Positions 1 to 6,218 are shown, numbered from the stretch's first letter. The stretch is DNA of 6,689 nucleotides from an uncultured Actinomycetes bacterium (GCA_903928615.1 CAIYRJ010000182.1:1-6689), one strand, 5' to 3'. Made by a program: numbers and translations. The notes: generated by a model from the sequence alone, not told the origin.

Positions 1-1202
1 GCCACGATCAGCAGCAGGGCCAGGCCCGCGGCGAACATGGCCTGCTCGGCCTTGGCCAGTCGCGTGGGGTAGAGGTCGCTCAGCGCCGGCGCGCCGGGCG
101 TGCCGGCCAAGTGAGCGAACCGGCCGGTCCACACCAGCATCGGCACCACCTTGAACAGGTGCCCGGCGGTCACGCCACAGCCCAGGCCGACGAGGCCCAG
201 CACCAGCGCGATGATCTCCACGGTGGGCGTGACCCCCGGGCCGACCCAGGCGCCCAGCACCAGCACCACGGCGGTCAGCATGCACGCCAGCCCCAGCAGC
301 AGGTGCGCCATGGGGGCCTCCACGCGTCGGCGGCGGTGGCGGAACACCCCCACCGCGAACTGCAGTGCCAGCCCGGTGGCGGTGATCGACACCACGGCCC
401 CGGCCAGCGCCGCCGGTGCGGCGTCGAGCGCAAGCCCGGCCACGATCAGCAGCACCCCCAGGTGCCAGGCACCCATGGCCAGGTGCCCCGGCCCCTTCCG
501 GTAGCCGTGGGCCAGCGAGAACATGGGCGCGAGGGTCAGTGACAGGGCCAGGATCATGCCGCCGATCCAGCCGACCACCGCCACCACGCCGTGCAATTCG
601 ATGAGTCGCAGGCGGTCAACGCCGAGGAAGAGCTGGTGTCGGTTCTCGGCCATGAGTCCACCGAGCACCAGCACCACGGCGAACCAGCCCGTGGACAGCG
701 CCATGCCCACCCCGGCCGGCACCAGGTTGCCCGCGCGCCATGCACGCAGCACGGCCAGCAGCACCGCGGCGCATACGGCCAGCCCGCCGACAACGGCCAG
801 CGATCCGCCCGCTGCGGTGACCGTTGGCACGTCGCGCCACAGGCCGATGGCCAGCAGCCACGCACCTCCCGCCAGCAGCAGCGCCGCAGTACCGGCCACG
901 GCGGGGTGCGCCACGCGCACGCGAAGCAGCACCGGCACCAGCTGCATCATCGATCCCGTGATCGCCACGCTGAGGAACGCCAGGCCCACGAGGTGCACGG
1001 CGCCCAGCTGGTCCGACCCGTAGCCGCTGCCATCGGCCAGCGTGGGCGCGGCGTGCACCAGCAGGGCGAGCCCGGCCACGTAGGCCATCACGGCGGCCAG
1101 CAGCAGGGACACCGGTACCCACCATGGGGGGCCGCCCACGGTCTGCTGGCGGTGAAGGGTGCGCTGCCCGGGCGTCGAGCAGTTCGGTCGGTCGCTGCTC
1201 AC
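1..1202 (-). CDS. Multi-pass membrane protein, heme-copper-oxidase-like / NnrS-like family (partial, C-terminus off the left edge)
   Basis: The minus-strand frame is open from a GTG at 1202 to the window edge, giving 400 codons without a stop. The first ~28 residues are polar. About 11 hydrophobic segments follow, near residues 29-51, 66-93, 101-122, 130-153, 162-185, 203-231, 241-260, 264-287, 298-320, 328-357 and 388 onward. Recognisable landmarks are the second-helix stretch with H70 (QLGAVHL, then GSMMQLVPVLL), ELHG with H204, APMF at 225-228, AWHLG with H247, APMAH with H300, and GHLFKVVPMLVW with H348. This spacing is what I know from uncharacterised membrane proteins distantly like cytochrome oxidase subunit I and NnrS. 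There is no HPEVY-type motif or HH pair, so a copper B site and oxygen reduction are unlikely. Heme binding by H70, H204 or H348 is inference. The start lies 7 bases after the DUF59 stop with no clear Shine-Dalgarno. GTG at 1139 is an alternative that removes most of the polar leader. Confidence 0.8.
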   Translation of the reverse strand, partial: MSSDRPNCSTPGQRTLHRQQTVGGPPWWVPVSLLLAAVMAYVAGLALLVHAAPTLADGSGYGSDQLGAVHLVGLAFLSVAITGSMMQLVPVLLRVRVAHPAVAGTAALLLAGGAWLLAIGLWRDVPTVTAAGGSLAVVGGLAVCAAVLLAVLRAWRAGNLVPAGVGMALSTGWFAVVLVLGGLMAENRHQLFLGVDRLRLIELHGVVAVVGWIGGMILALSLTLAPMFSLAHGYRKGPGHLAMGAWHLGVLLIVAGLALDAAPAALAGAVVSITATGLALQFAVGVFRHRRRRVEAPMAHLLLGLACMLTAVVLVLGAWVGPGVTPTVEIIALVLGLVGLGCGVTAGHLFKVVPMLVWTGRFAHLAGTPGAPALSDLYPTRLAKAEQAMFAAGLALLLIV

Positions 1203-1209
1203 GGCTGCG

Positions 1210-1524
1210 TCAGGCGGCGTGGGGCGGGGCGCCCAGGGCGGCCAGCCCGCCCTGCCCGATGCGGTCCGGGCTCCACGGCGGTTCCCACACCACGTCGACG
1301 ATCGGCAGCGTTGCACCGGCGCTGAACAGGGCGCGCTCCACGCCGTCCACCAGCACGTCGTGCAGCGGGCACCCGGGAGTGGTGAGGGTCATGGTCACCC
1401 GCACCTGGTCGGTGTCGTCGTCGGGAATGTCCACGCCGTACACGAGCCCCATCTCCACGATGTCCAGCCCCACCTCGGGGTCGATCACCGTCGCCAGCGC
1501 GACCCAAGCCTGGTCGGAGGTCAT
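1210..1524 (-). CDS. DUF59 / MIP18-family (PaaD/SufT-like) metal-sulfur cluster protein
   Basis: This 104-residue protein spans essentially one DUF59 domain. Hallmarks are IDPEVGLDIVEMGLVYGV at residues 14-31, LTTPGCPLHDVL at 47-58 with the single conserved cysteine C52, and the VWEPPWSP block at 79-86. Family members (SufT, PaaD, eukaryotic CIA2/MIP18) act in maturation or delivery of iron-sulfur clusters, and C52 matches the family's reactive or metal-binding cysteine. The ATG at 1524 overlaps the stop of the DUF2249 gene by four bases (ATGA), which fixes the start and indicates translational coupling. The open frame upstream to 1593 is a shadow of the DUF2249 gene. It lacks extra domains, so I read it as a stand-alone helper of this operon rather than a housekeeping SUF component, because no suf genes are visible. 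Its specific client is unknown; the membrane protein just downstream and the DUF2249 protein are candidates. Confidence 0.9.
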   Translation of the reverse strand: MTSDQAWVALATVIDPEVGLDIVEMGLVYGVDIPDDDTDQVRVTMTLTTPGCPLHDVLVDGVERALFSAGATLPIVDVVWEPPWSPDRIGQGGLAALGAPPHAA

Positions 1525-2036
1525 GCCGTGGCCCTCCAGATGGTCACCACGATGCCACGGTCGTCCGACGCGATGGCGTACTCGAACCCGCATTCCTCCA
1601 GATGGGGCAGCAGGAACTGCGGCACCCGGTCGTTCAGTTGCACCAGCCGCCCGCCCTCGGGCAGCTCGTCCAGTGCGTCGAGCGTCAGTTCCATGGGCTG
1701 CGGCGGCTCGAGTCCGCGAACGTCGAGCATGATCTGGATACCCGCGGGCGGCGTCACGGCCCCGGGCCTCCAGTACTCGGTCACGAAGTGGCCGTCCTCG
1801 ATGCCGGTGGTGGCGTGCTCGAAGCCTTTTCCGGCCATGACCTTGTGCAGGGGGCCGGGGTCGAAGGGCGTGTCGAGGGCGAGCACCTGTCCGGCGGCCA
1901 GCTGGTCGACCGCCTGCATGATCACCGTGAACGGTTCCTCGCCACGGGCGAGGACGGGCCGGACGTCGAGCCGTACTCGCGTGGCATTCCCCGGCGCGGT
2001 GCTTGCGTGCTCGTGCTCGTGCTCGTGCTCGTTCAC
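1521..2036 (-). CDS. Tandem DUF2249 domain protein with N-terminal His/Glu repeat
   Basis: This 171-residue cytosolic protein is built from two copies of DUF2249. The first runs about residues 21-90 (VRLDVRPVLARGEEPF through EYWRP) and the second about 101-168 (IMLDVRGLEPPQPMEL through TIWRA). Both open with the LDVR signature and carry a GFE turn near the end of the fold (GFEH, GFEY). DUF2249 has no established biochemical role that I know of. It is often found near hemerythrins and nitrogen-oxide genes, so a link to NO or metal handling is inference from context. I chose GTG at 2036 because GGGGGAG sits 8 bases upstream and because it places four exact Glu-His repeats directly at the N-terminus. 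The upstream ATG at 2138 would translate through the likely promoter. The gene is first in an operon with the DUF59 protein (ATGA overlap) and the membrane protein. Confidence 0.88.
   Translation of the reverse strand: MNEHEHEHEHASTAPGNATRVRLDVRPVLARGEEPFTVIMQAVDQLAAGQVLALDTPFDPGPLHKVMAGKGFEHATTGIEDGHFVTEYWRPGAVTPPAGIQIMLDVRGLEPPQPMELTLDALDELPEGGRLVQLNDRVPQFLLPHLEECGFEYAIASDDRGIVVTIWRATA
2007..2030 (-). repeat. Tandem hexanucleotide repeat, GAGCAC x4, coding for (Glu-His)4
   Basis: Four perfect copies of GAGCAC on the minus strand lie right after the start of the DUF2249 gene and encode residues 3-10 as EHEHEHEH. The repeat stays in frame, so copy-number change by slippage would alter only the length of the His/Glu tail. 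A stretch of alternating His and Glu can bind divalent metals; that function here is inference. Confidence 0.9.
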
Positions 2037-2044
2037 CTCAGTCG

Positions 2045-2051
2045 CTCCCCC
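2045..2051 (-). promoter_or_regulatory. Shine-Dalgarno for the DUF2249 gene
   Basis: GGGGGAG on the minus strand is followed by 8 bases and then GTG at 2036-2034. It is the best ribosome binding site near this gene and decides the non-ATG start. Confidence 0.65.
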
Positions 2052-2082
2052 GTCGTCGTGCCAGCACGGCGTGATGGGGAAG

Positions 2083-2111
2083 AGTTTATCCACTCGCAGA
2101 CGGAATATCCA
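2083..2111 (-). promoter_or_regulatory. Candidate sigma70-type promoter for the DUF2249-DUF59-membrane protein operon
   Basis: On the minus strand, TGGATA at 2111-2106 (4 of 6 matches to TTGACA) is separated by 17 bases from TAAACT at 2088-2083 (4 of 6 matches to TATAAT). This is one of the few AT-richer stretches of the window and lies about 45-75 bases upstream of the GTG start, giving a leader of about 40 bases. GAGT and ACTC flank the -10 as a short inverted repeat (2094-2081), which could be chance. Confidence 0.4.
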
Positions 2112-2131
2112 TCGGACCGGGGAGGCGGGGG

Positions 2132-2156
2132 CAGGCACCGGTGCCCGGGGTGCCTG
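2132..2156 (-). terminator. GC-rich hairpin downstream of mqnC, possible terminator
   Basis: An 8-base inverted repeat (CAGGCACC at 2132-2139, GGTGCCTG at 2149-2156) surrounds a 9-base loop. It contains a second perfect palindrome, GGCACCGGTGCC (2134-2145), so two alternative stems are possible. It lies about 80-105 bases after the mqnC stop and before the next promoter, where an operon end is expected. No U-run follows it, so intrinsic termination is uncertain. It could equally be a protein-binding palindrome. Confidence 0.35.
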
Positions 2157-2235
2157 GGCGGGCTGGGCGCGCGGCGCTCCTCAACAGTGCAGTGCGCATG
2201 GCGTTCGCACGCGGGCCTGACCCACCCACCGCGCG

Positions 2236-3327
2236 TCAGAAGCGGCGCACCACGCGGTAGAGGGTGTCGCGCTGCACGGCGCGGCGTCCGGTGGCCTCGA
2301 TGGCCTCGACCATGCGCGGGGTATCGAGGGTGAACGCCGTGCCCGCGGCGCGCACCACATTCTCCTCGATCATGATGGACCCCATGTCGTCGCATCCGGC
2401 CTCGAGGGCCAGCATGCCGATGCGCAGGCCCTGGGTGACCCATGACGACTGCATGTGCGGGATGTTGTCCAGGTAGAGGCGCGCGACCGCGTTCATCATG
2501 AGGTAGTCGGCCGCCGTGGCGCGCAGGTGGTCGTCGCCGCGCGCGGAGCAGCCCCCCGGCTGGTACGACCAGCATGCGAACGCCGTGAAGCCCCCGGTCT
2601 CGTCCTGCAGTGCGCGCAGCACGCGCAGGTGCTCGATGCGGTCGTCCACGGTGTCCACCGTGCCGTACATCATGGTGGCGCTGGTGCGCAGGCCCTGCAG
2701 GTGCGCCTCGCGCATGACCCAGGTCCACTCGGCCGTGGTGGTCTTGCGGGGCGCGATGACGTCGCGCACGGGATCCACCAGGATCTCCGCCCCGCCGCCG
2801 GGGATCGACCCCAGCCCTGCGGCCTTGAGCCGCCGGATGACCTCGGGAACGTCAAGCTTGGAGTACCGCGCGATGTGCAGCACCTCGCTGGGCGAGAGCG
2901 CGTGCAGGTGTATGGGGTACCGCCGCGTGATGTCGGAGAAGAGGTCCTCGTACCACTCCATGCGCAGGTTGGGGTGGTGCCCCCCCTGCATGAGCAGCGC
3001 CGTGCCCCCGAGGTCCAGGGTCTCCTCGATCTTCCGGAAGATCACCGGCTTGCTCAGCACGTAGCCGCCGGGGTCGCGCGGGTGCCGGTAGAACGCGCAG
3101 AAGTCGCAGTCGGTGACGCAGAAGTTGGTGTAGTTGACGTTGCGGTCGATGACGAACGTGACCTCGTCCGGGTTGGTCACCCGGTCGCGCGCCCGGTTGG
3201 CCGCCGCGGCCACGGCCACCACATCGCGCGACGCGATGAGGGCGCGTGCGCCGTCGTCATCCAGTCGCCCGCCGGCGTCGAGGCGCTCGATCACCTCGAG
3301 GTGGCGCGTGGGCGTGGCGGTGCTCAT
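2236..3327 (-). CDS. mqnC: MqnC, cyclic dehypoxanthinyl futalosine synthase (radical SAM)
   Basis: This 363-residue cytosolic radical SAM enzyme cyclises dehypoxanthinylfutalosine in the futalosine route to menaquinone. The CX3CX2C cluster motif is C70, C74 and C77 within NVNYTNFCVTDCDFCAFYR. The MqnC-type blocks follow: LMQGGHHPNLRMEWYEDLF, HLHALSPSEV, GLGSIPGGGAEILVD, TSATMMYGTVDTVDDRIEHL, DETGGFTAFACWSYQPGG and LYLDNIPHMQSSWVTQG. The GGGAEILVD and GGHHP wording favours MqnC over the sister enzyme MqnE. The length is normal and the barrel is complete. The ATG at 3327 overlaps the mqnA stop by four bases, and the open frame further upstream is only the mqnA antiframe. It is the last gene of the five-gene operon. 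A Cys directly after WSYQPGG looks unusual to me, but I cannot say it matters. Confidence 0.96.
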   Translation of the reverse strand: MSTATPTRHLEVIERLDAGGRLDDDGARALIASRDVVAVAAAANRARDRVTNPDEVTFVIDRNVNYTNFCVTDCDFCAFYRHPRDPGGYVLSKPVIFRKIEETLDLGGTALLMQGGHHPNLRMEWYEDLFSDITRRYPIHLHALSPSEVLHIARYSKLDVPEVIRRLKAAGLGSIPGGGAEILVDPVRDVIAPRKTTTAEWTWVMREAHLQGLRTSATMMYGTVDTVDDRIEHLRVLRALQDETGGFTAFACWSYQPGGCSARGDDHLRATAADYLMMNAVARLYLDNIPHMQSSWVTQGLRIGMLALEAGCDDMGSIMIEENVVRAAGTAFTLDTPRMVEAIEATGRRAVQRDTLYRVVRRF

Positions 3328-4136
3328 GCGGCCACCGTCTCGAGGGCGGGCACGTCGGCCAGCTCGCCGGCGTGGCGGGCCAGCTCGAGGAACCGCGCGA
3401 GGCCTGCGCGCTCGCGATCGCCGAACCCGTAGCGCAGTCGCGCCAGGTAGCGGCCGATGTACCGCTCGTCGAAGGGAAACCGCGCCGCCGCCGCCCGGGC
3501 GATGCCCACCGGGTCGGTGGCGTACGCGCGCCCGCCCCGGGCGATGGCCCCGGCAAGGGCGGACACCTCGGCGGGGCGCGACAGCGCCACGTCCTCGCGC
3601 GCCGCCCACACGGCGAACACCATGGGAAGCCCCGTGCGCTGCTGCCAGAGCTCGCCGAGGTCGATCGAATGGGCCGCCATGCCGTCGCGATGGGCGATGA
3701 GCGCCGCGTCGGCGATGAGCAGTGCGGCCTCGCCGCCCGCAACGGCGTCCGCCGCCCGGGTGTCGTCGTCCAGCACGCGGAAGGGCACGTCCGGGCCCAG
3801 CAGCACGCGCAGCAGCGTGACGCTGCTGGCGCTGTTGGGGGTGACGGCCACCTGCTCCACGGCGTCCAGCGGAACCGGCGAGAAGAGGCGGATGGAGTCC
3901 ACGGCCCCCTCGCAGGCGATGCACCCCGCGGGCAGCAGGCGCAGGTGGTCGGCGGCCCGTGCGAACGCGATGCTGGACATCGCCGACACGTCGAGCGTGC
4001 CGTCCACCACGCCGGCGTTGAGCGCCGCCGGGAGACCATCGGTGAACGACACGCCCGGCAGTGCCGCCCCCTCGAGGTGGTGGTACACCGGGAACATGTT
4101 GAGGGCGCTGATGCGCCCCACGCGCAGCGCGCTCAT
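3324..4136 (-). CDS. mqnA: MqnA, chorismate dehydratase
   Basis: This 270-residue protein has a periplasmic-binding-protein-like fold but is cytosolic, with no signal peptide. MqnA dehydrates chorismate to 3-enolpyruvylbenzoate, the entry step of the futalosine pathway. Family features are LRVGRISALNMFPVYHHLEG at residues 4-23, GLPAALNAGVVDGTLDVSAMSSIAFAR at 34-60, GAVDSIRLFS at 77-86, VAVTPNSASSVTLLRVLL at 96-113, and AALLIADAALIAH at 137-149. The ALN and S-I-x-L-F-S segments correspond to substrate-pocket positions in the family. It reads as MqnA rather than MqnD because of the GRISALN opening and the TPNSASSVTLLR block. The ATG at 4136 overlaps the previous gene's stop by four bases, and the gene's own stop overlaps the mqnC start in the same way. 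Length is normal for the family. Confidence 0.94.
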   Translation of the reverse strand: MSALRVGRISALNMFPVYHHLEGAALPGVSFTDGLPAALNAGVVDGTLDVSAMSSIAFARAADHLRLLPAGCIACEGAVDSIRLFSPVPLDAVEQVAVTPNSASSVTLLRVLLGPDVPFRVLDDDTRAADAVAGGEAALLIADAALIAHRDGMAAHSIDLGELWQQRTGLPMVFAVWAAREDVALSRPAEVSALAGAIARGGRAYATDPVGIARAAAARFPFDERYIGRYLARLRYGFGDRERAGLARFLELARHAGELADVPALETVAA

Positions 4137-4615
4137 CGCCTCACCGCCCGCGCGCCGACGGCCTGCGCCAGGTGGTCCGGGTCGGCGTCCACGCCCTCGG
4201 GGATCTCCCATTCGTCGGCGCCGACGGCCACCGCCACCTGGCATGCCCCCTCGCCCACGGCCGCCCAGTCGAGGCGGATCGGCACCCCGGGCAGCACGTG
4301 GCGTGCCACGGCCGCCACCAGCAGGTCCTCGTTGCCCCACGATCCCGGGCGCTCCGGCGTGTCGGCCCCCGGCACCAGGCGCACGGCGCGCAGGTGGTCG
4401 CGCGCGGGGCGCGGGGCCAGGTCGAGCAGGCGGTCCGCCACCTGCGCGGAGGTGGTGCCGGCCCCGTAGCGCACCTCGGCCACGTGGCCGTCCCCGCGTG
4501 CCCCGTCCGCGTCGTCGGTGCGCAGCCAGCCCACCTCGGAAGGGGCGGGCAGGCCCTGTGCGGCCGCGATCGGGTCGCGGGCGTCCAGCATGGCGATCAC
4601 CTGATCACGCGTCAT
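4133..4615 (-). CDS. Unrecognised 160-residue protein; resembles the C-terminal part of an MqnC/MqnE-type radical SAM barrel without the Fe-S cluster site
   Basis: The reading frame is fixed by ATGA overlaps on both sides (4615-4612 and 4136-4133), so the gene is surely translated with its neighbours. I do not recognise it as a named family. Two stretches resemble the end of MqnC/MqnE enzymes. RYGAGTTSAQVADRLLDL (residues 49-66) parallels MYGTVDTVDDRIEHLRVL in the MqnC of this window. EDLLVAAVARHVLPGV (96-111) parallels the ADYLMMNAVARLYLDNI stretch and is followed by a W, G and GADEW (132-136) at suitable spacing. C125 is the only cysteine, so no radical SAM cluster can form. No signal peptide or membrane helix is seen; the sequence is acidic and rich in Ala, Asp and Val. 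It may be a degenerate MqnE, a non-catalytic partner of MqnA or MqnC, or something unrelated. Existence is firm; the homology is inference by eye. Confidence 0.85.
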   Translation of the reverse strand: MTRDQVIAMLDARDPIAAAQGLPAPSEVGWLRTDDADGARGDGHVAEVRYGAGTTSAQVADRLLDLAPRPARDHLRAVRLVPGADTPERPGSWGNEDLLVAAVARHVLPGVPIRLDWAAVGEGACQVAVAVGADEWEIPEGVDADPDHLAQAVGARAVRR

Positions 4616-5583
4616 CCGAACCTCTGCACCACGCCCGCGGCGATCTCGCGCAGCGCGTCGGCGTCCGCCCCCCCGATGTCGCCCTCGAGGAGCGCCACGG
4701 CGCGGTCCACCTCGTCACGGGCGCGCCTGCGCGCCTCGGCGGTTCCGGGGTGCGCGGCGAGCCGGTCGCAGAGGGCCTCGAGCCCCTCGCCACCGGCGGC
4801 CACCCGGCCGATCTCGTTGCCCAGTGCGGGCTCGTCGGCGATGGCCAGGATCTGCGGCAGCGTGACGGTGCCGCTCAGGATGTCGGTGCCGCGCCGCTTG
4901 CCGGTCTCTGACGGCGAGCCCGAGAGGTCGAGGATGTCGTCGAGGATCTGGAACGCCACGCCCACGCGCGTGCCGAACGAGGCCAGTCGCAGCTGGGCCT
5001 CCTCGGATCCGCCGGACAGCATGGCGCCCAGGCGGCATGCCACCGAGAAGAGCGCGCCGGTCTTGCGCCGGCACCGCGACATGTAGGCGTCCACGGTGAG
5101 CCCGAGGTCGCCCGTGGCGCGCTGCTGGTCCATCTCGCCGAGGGCGAGGTCGAGCGAGGCATCGGCGAGCGCGCTCACCGCTGCGGGTGATCCGATGCGC
5201 GTGAGCTCCGCGAAGGCGCGGGCGAAGAGGAAGTCGCCCACGTTGATGGCCGCCGCGGCTCCGTGGGCCCGTGCCACGGTGGGCCTGCCGCGGCGCGTGG
5301 TGGCGCCATCGATGAGGTCGTCGTGCACGAGTGTGGCCATGTGCACGAGCTCCACCGCGGCCGCTGCCGTGACCAGCGTGGGCCGGTCCTCCTCGTTCCC
5401 GGAGCTCGCGCAGAACACGAACATCGGGCGCACGCGCTTGCCACCCGCCACGAGGGTGTCCATGGCGGGCTCGCTGACCTCGGGCACGTGCCCGCCCGCG
5501 TAGCGCGCCAGCATCTCCTCGCACTGGGCGAGCCATGGGCGAAGGGGCTGGACGAACGCGTAGACGGGGGGCGCGGTGCTCAT
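4612..5583 (-). CDS. Polyprenyl diphosphate synthase (trans, long-chain; likely menaquinone side chain)
   Basis: This 323-residue all-helical isoprenyl diphosphate synthase condenses isopentenyl diphosphate units onto an allylic primer. Visible family motifs are GGKRVRP at 47-53, the first Asp-rich motif DDLID (D88, D89, D92) followed by RR at 97-98, KT at 174-175, and FQILDDILD with the second Asp-rich motif (D215, D216, D219). The residue five places before the first Asp motif is a small alanine (A83), which in this family leaves the elongation tunnel open and suggests a C30 or longer product. The neighbours (mqnA, mqnC, ubiX) make the menaquinone tail the likely use. The ATG at 5583 overlaps the ubiX stop by four bases. 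The family commonly has GK before the TLP motif; here it reads SGTVTLP, a variant also seen elsewhere in the family. The exact chain length cannot be read from the sequence. Confidence 0.94.
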   Translation of the reverse strand: MSTAPPVYAFVQPLRPWLAQCEEMLARYAGGHVPEVSEPAMDTLVAGGKRVRPMFVFCASSGNEEDRPTLVTAAAAVELVHMATLVHDDLIDGATTRRGRPTVARAHGAAAAINVGDFLFARAFAELTRIGSPAAVSALADASLDLALGEMDQQRATGDLGLTVDAYMSRCRRKTGALFSVACRLGAMLSGGSEEAQLRLASFGTRVGVAFQILDDILDLSGSPSETGKRRGTDILSGTVTLPQILAIADEPALGNEIGRVAAGGEGLEALCDRLAAHPGTAEARRRARDEVDRAVALLEGDIGGADADALREIAAGVVQRFG

Positions 5584-6212
5584 GCGTCGTCCCCGGTGGT
5601 CGCGATGCGGGGCTCGCCCCATCGCGTGAAGAGCGCGTGGTCGATGCGCAGCACGTCGAGCGCCTTGCCCACCACGAAGTCGATGAGGTCGTCGATGGTC
5701 TCGGGGCCGGCGTAGAGCCCCGGCGAGGCGGGCAGGATCACGCCACCCGCCTCGGTGACGGCCACCATGTTGCGCAGCTGGATGAGCGAGAGGGGGGTCT
5801 CGCGCGGGATGAGCACGAGATCCCCGCGCTCCTTGAGCATCACCTCGGCCACGCGGTGGATGAGGTTGTCGCCCGTGCCGTGGGCGATGCGCCCGAGCGT
5901 GGAGGTGGAGCAGGGGGCCACGAGCGCCGCTCGGGCACCGGATGAGCCCGACGCGAACGAGCAGGCGATGTCATCGGGGTCGAGCAGGTCGACGGCCCCG
6001 GGTGCCTGCGCGAACATGTCGGTGAACCGCGCCCGCACGTCGTCGTACGACGCCGGCCTGGGCCCTTCGCCGAGGACCTCGTGGCTGATCACCCGGGCGC
6101 CGGCATCGGAGATGCAGAGGCCCACGTGGTGGCCTGCCGCGGTGAGCGCGGTGAGGGCGCGGCCCCCGTAGAGGGCGCCGCTCGCTCCGGTAACCCCCAG
6201 GAAGATCCTCAT
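5580..6212 (-). CDS. ubiX: UbiX-type flavin prenyltransferase (UbiX/Pad1 family)
   Basis: This 210-residue flavoprotein attaches a dimethylallyl group to FMN, making the prenyl-FMN cofactor of UbiD-type decarboxylases. The FMN-binding GVTGASGA is at residues 6-13. The highly conserved PCSTSTLGRIAHG follows at 100-112, then DNLIHRVAEVMLKE at 115-128, LVLIPRETPLS at 132-142, and the C-terminal TIDDLIDFVVGKALDVL block. In the futalosine pathway a UbiX/UbiD pair is thought to act late, on the naphthoate carboxyl group. No ubiD is visible in this window, so its partner must lie elsewhere. I chose the ATG at 6212 because the protein then begins with the family's first strand (MRIFLGVTG). The upstream ATG at 6260 lies inside the terminator hairpin. 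It is the first gene of the five-gene operon, and its stop overlaps the polyprenyl synthase start (ATGA). Confidence 0.95.
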   Translation of the reverse strand: MRIFLGVTGASGALYGGRALTALTAAGHHVGLCISDAGARVISHEVLGEGPRPASYDDVRARFTDMFAQAPGAVDLLDPDDIACSFASGSSGARAALVAPCSTSTLGRIAHGTGDNLIHRVAEVMLKERGDLVLIPRETPLSLIQLRNMVAVTEAGGVILPASPGLYAGPETIDDLIDFVVGKALDVLRIDHALFTRWGEPRIATTGDDA

Positions 6213-6218
6213 GCGCCG

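Noticed and set aside
616..1125. Minus-strand open frame of 169 codons starting at ATG 1125
   Set aside because: It is an Arg/Gly/Ala-rich shadow. The neighbouring minus frame gives continuous membrane helices from 1202 to the window edge with family motifs.
1..1202. Calling the membrane protein a true cytochrome oxidase subunit I
   Set aside because: The helix pattern is oxidase-like, but the HPEVY-type motif, the HH pair and the paired HxH ligands are not seen, so only the broader NnrS-like or oxidase-like label is justified.
1525..1593. Longer N-terminus of the DUF59 protein from ATG 1593
   Set aside because: The extra 23 residues are Arg/His-rich, antiframe to the DUF2249 C-terminus, and the family domain begins right after the ATG at 1524.
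2007..2030. Short repeat array as a CRISPR
   Set aside because: Units are six bases, contiguous, without spacers, and encode (Glu-His)4 inside a gene.
1159..2220. Long plus-strand open frame of 353 codons
   Set aside because: It lies antisense to the DUF59 and DUF2249 genes, is rich in Arg, His, Gly and Ser with no recognisable motif, and arises from the high third-position GC of the real minus-strand genes.
3328..3924. A 199-codon in-frame extension upstream of the mqnC start, suggesting a fusion protein
   Set aside because: It overlaps mqnA in another frame and reads as Arg/Gly/Ala-rich noise. The ATG at 3327 overlapping the mqnA stop begins exactly where MqnC homology should.
2455..4911. 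Several long plus-strand open frames (2455-3432, 3246-4469, 3457-4911)
   Set aside because: All are antisense to mqnC, mqnA and their neighbours, are low-complexity and Arg/Ala/Pro-rich, and overlap one another.
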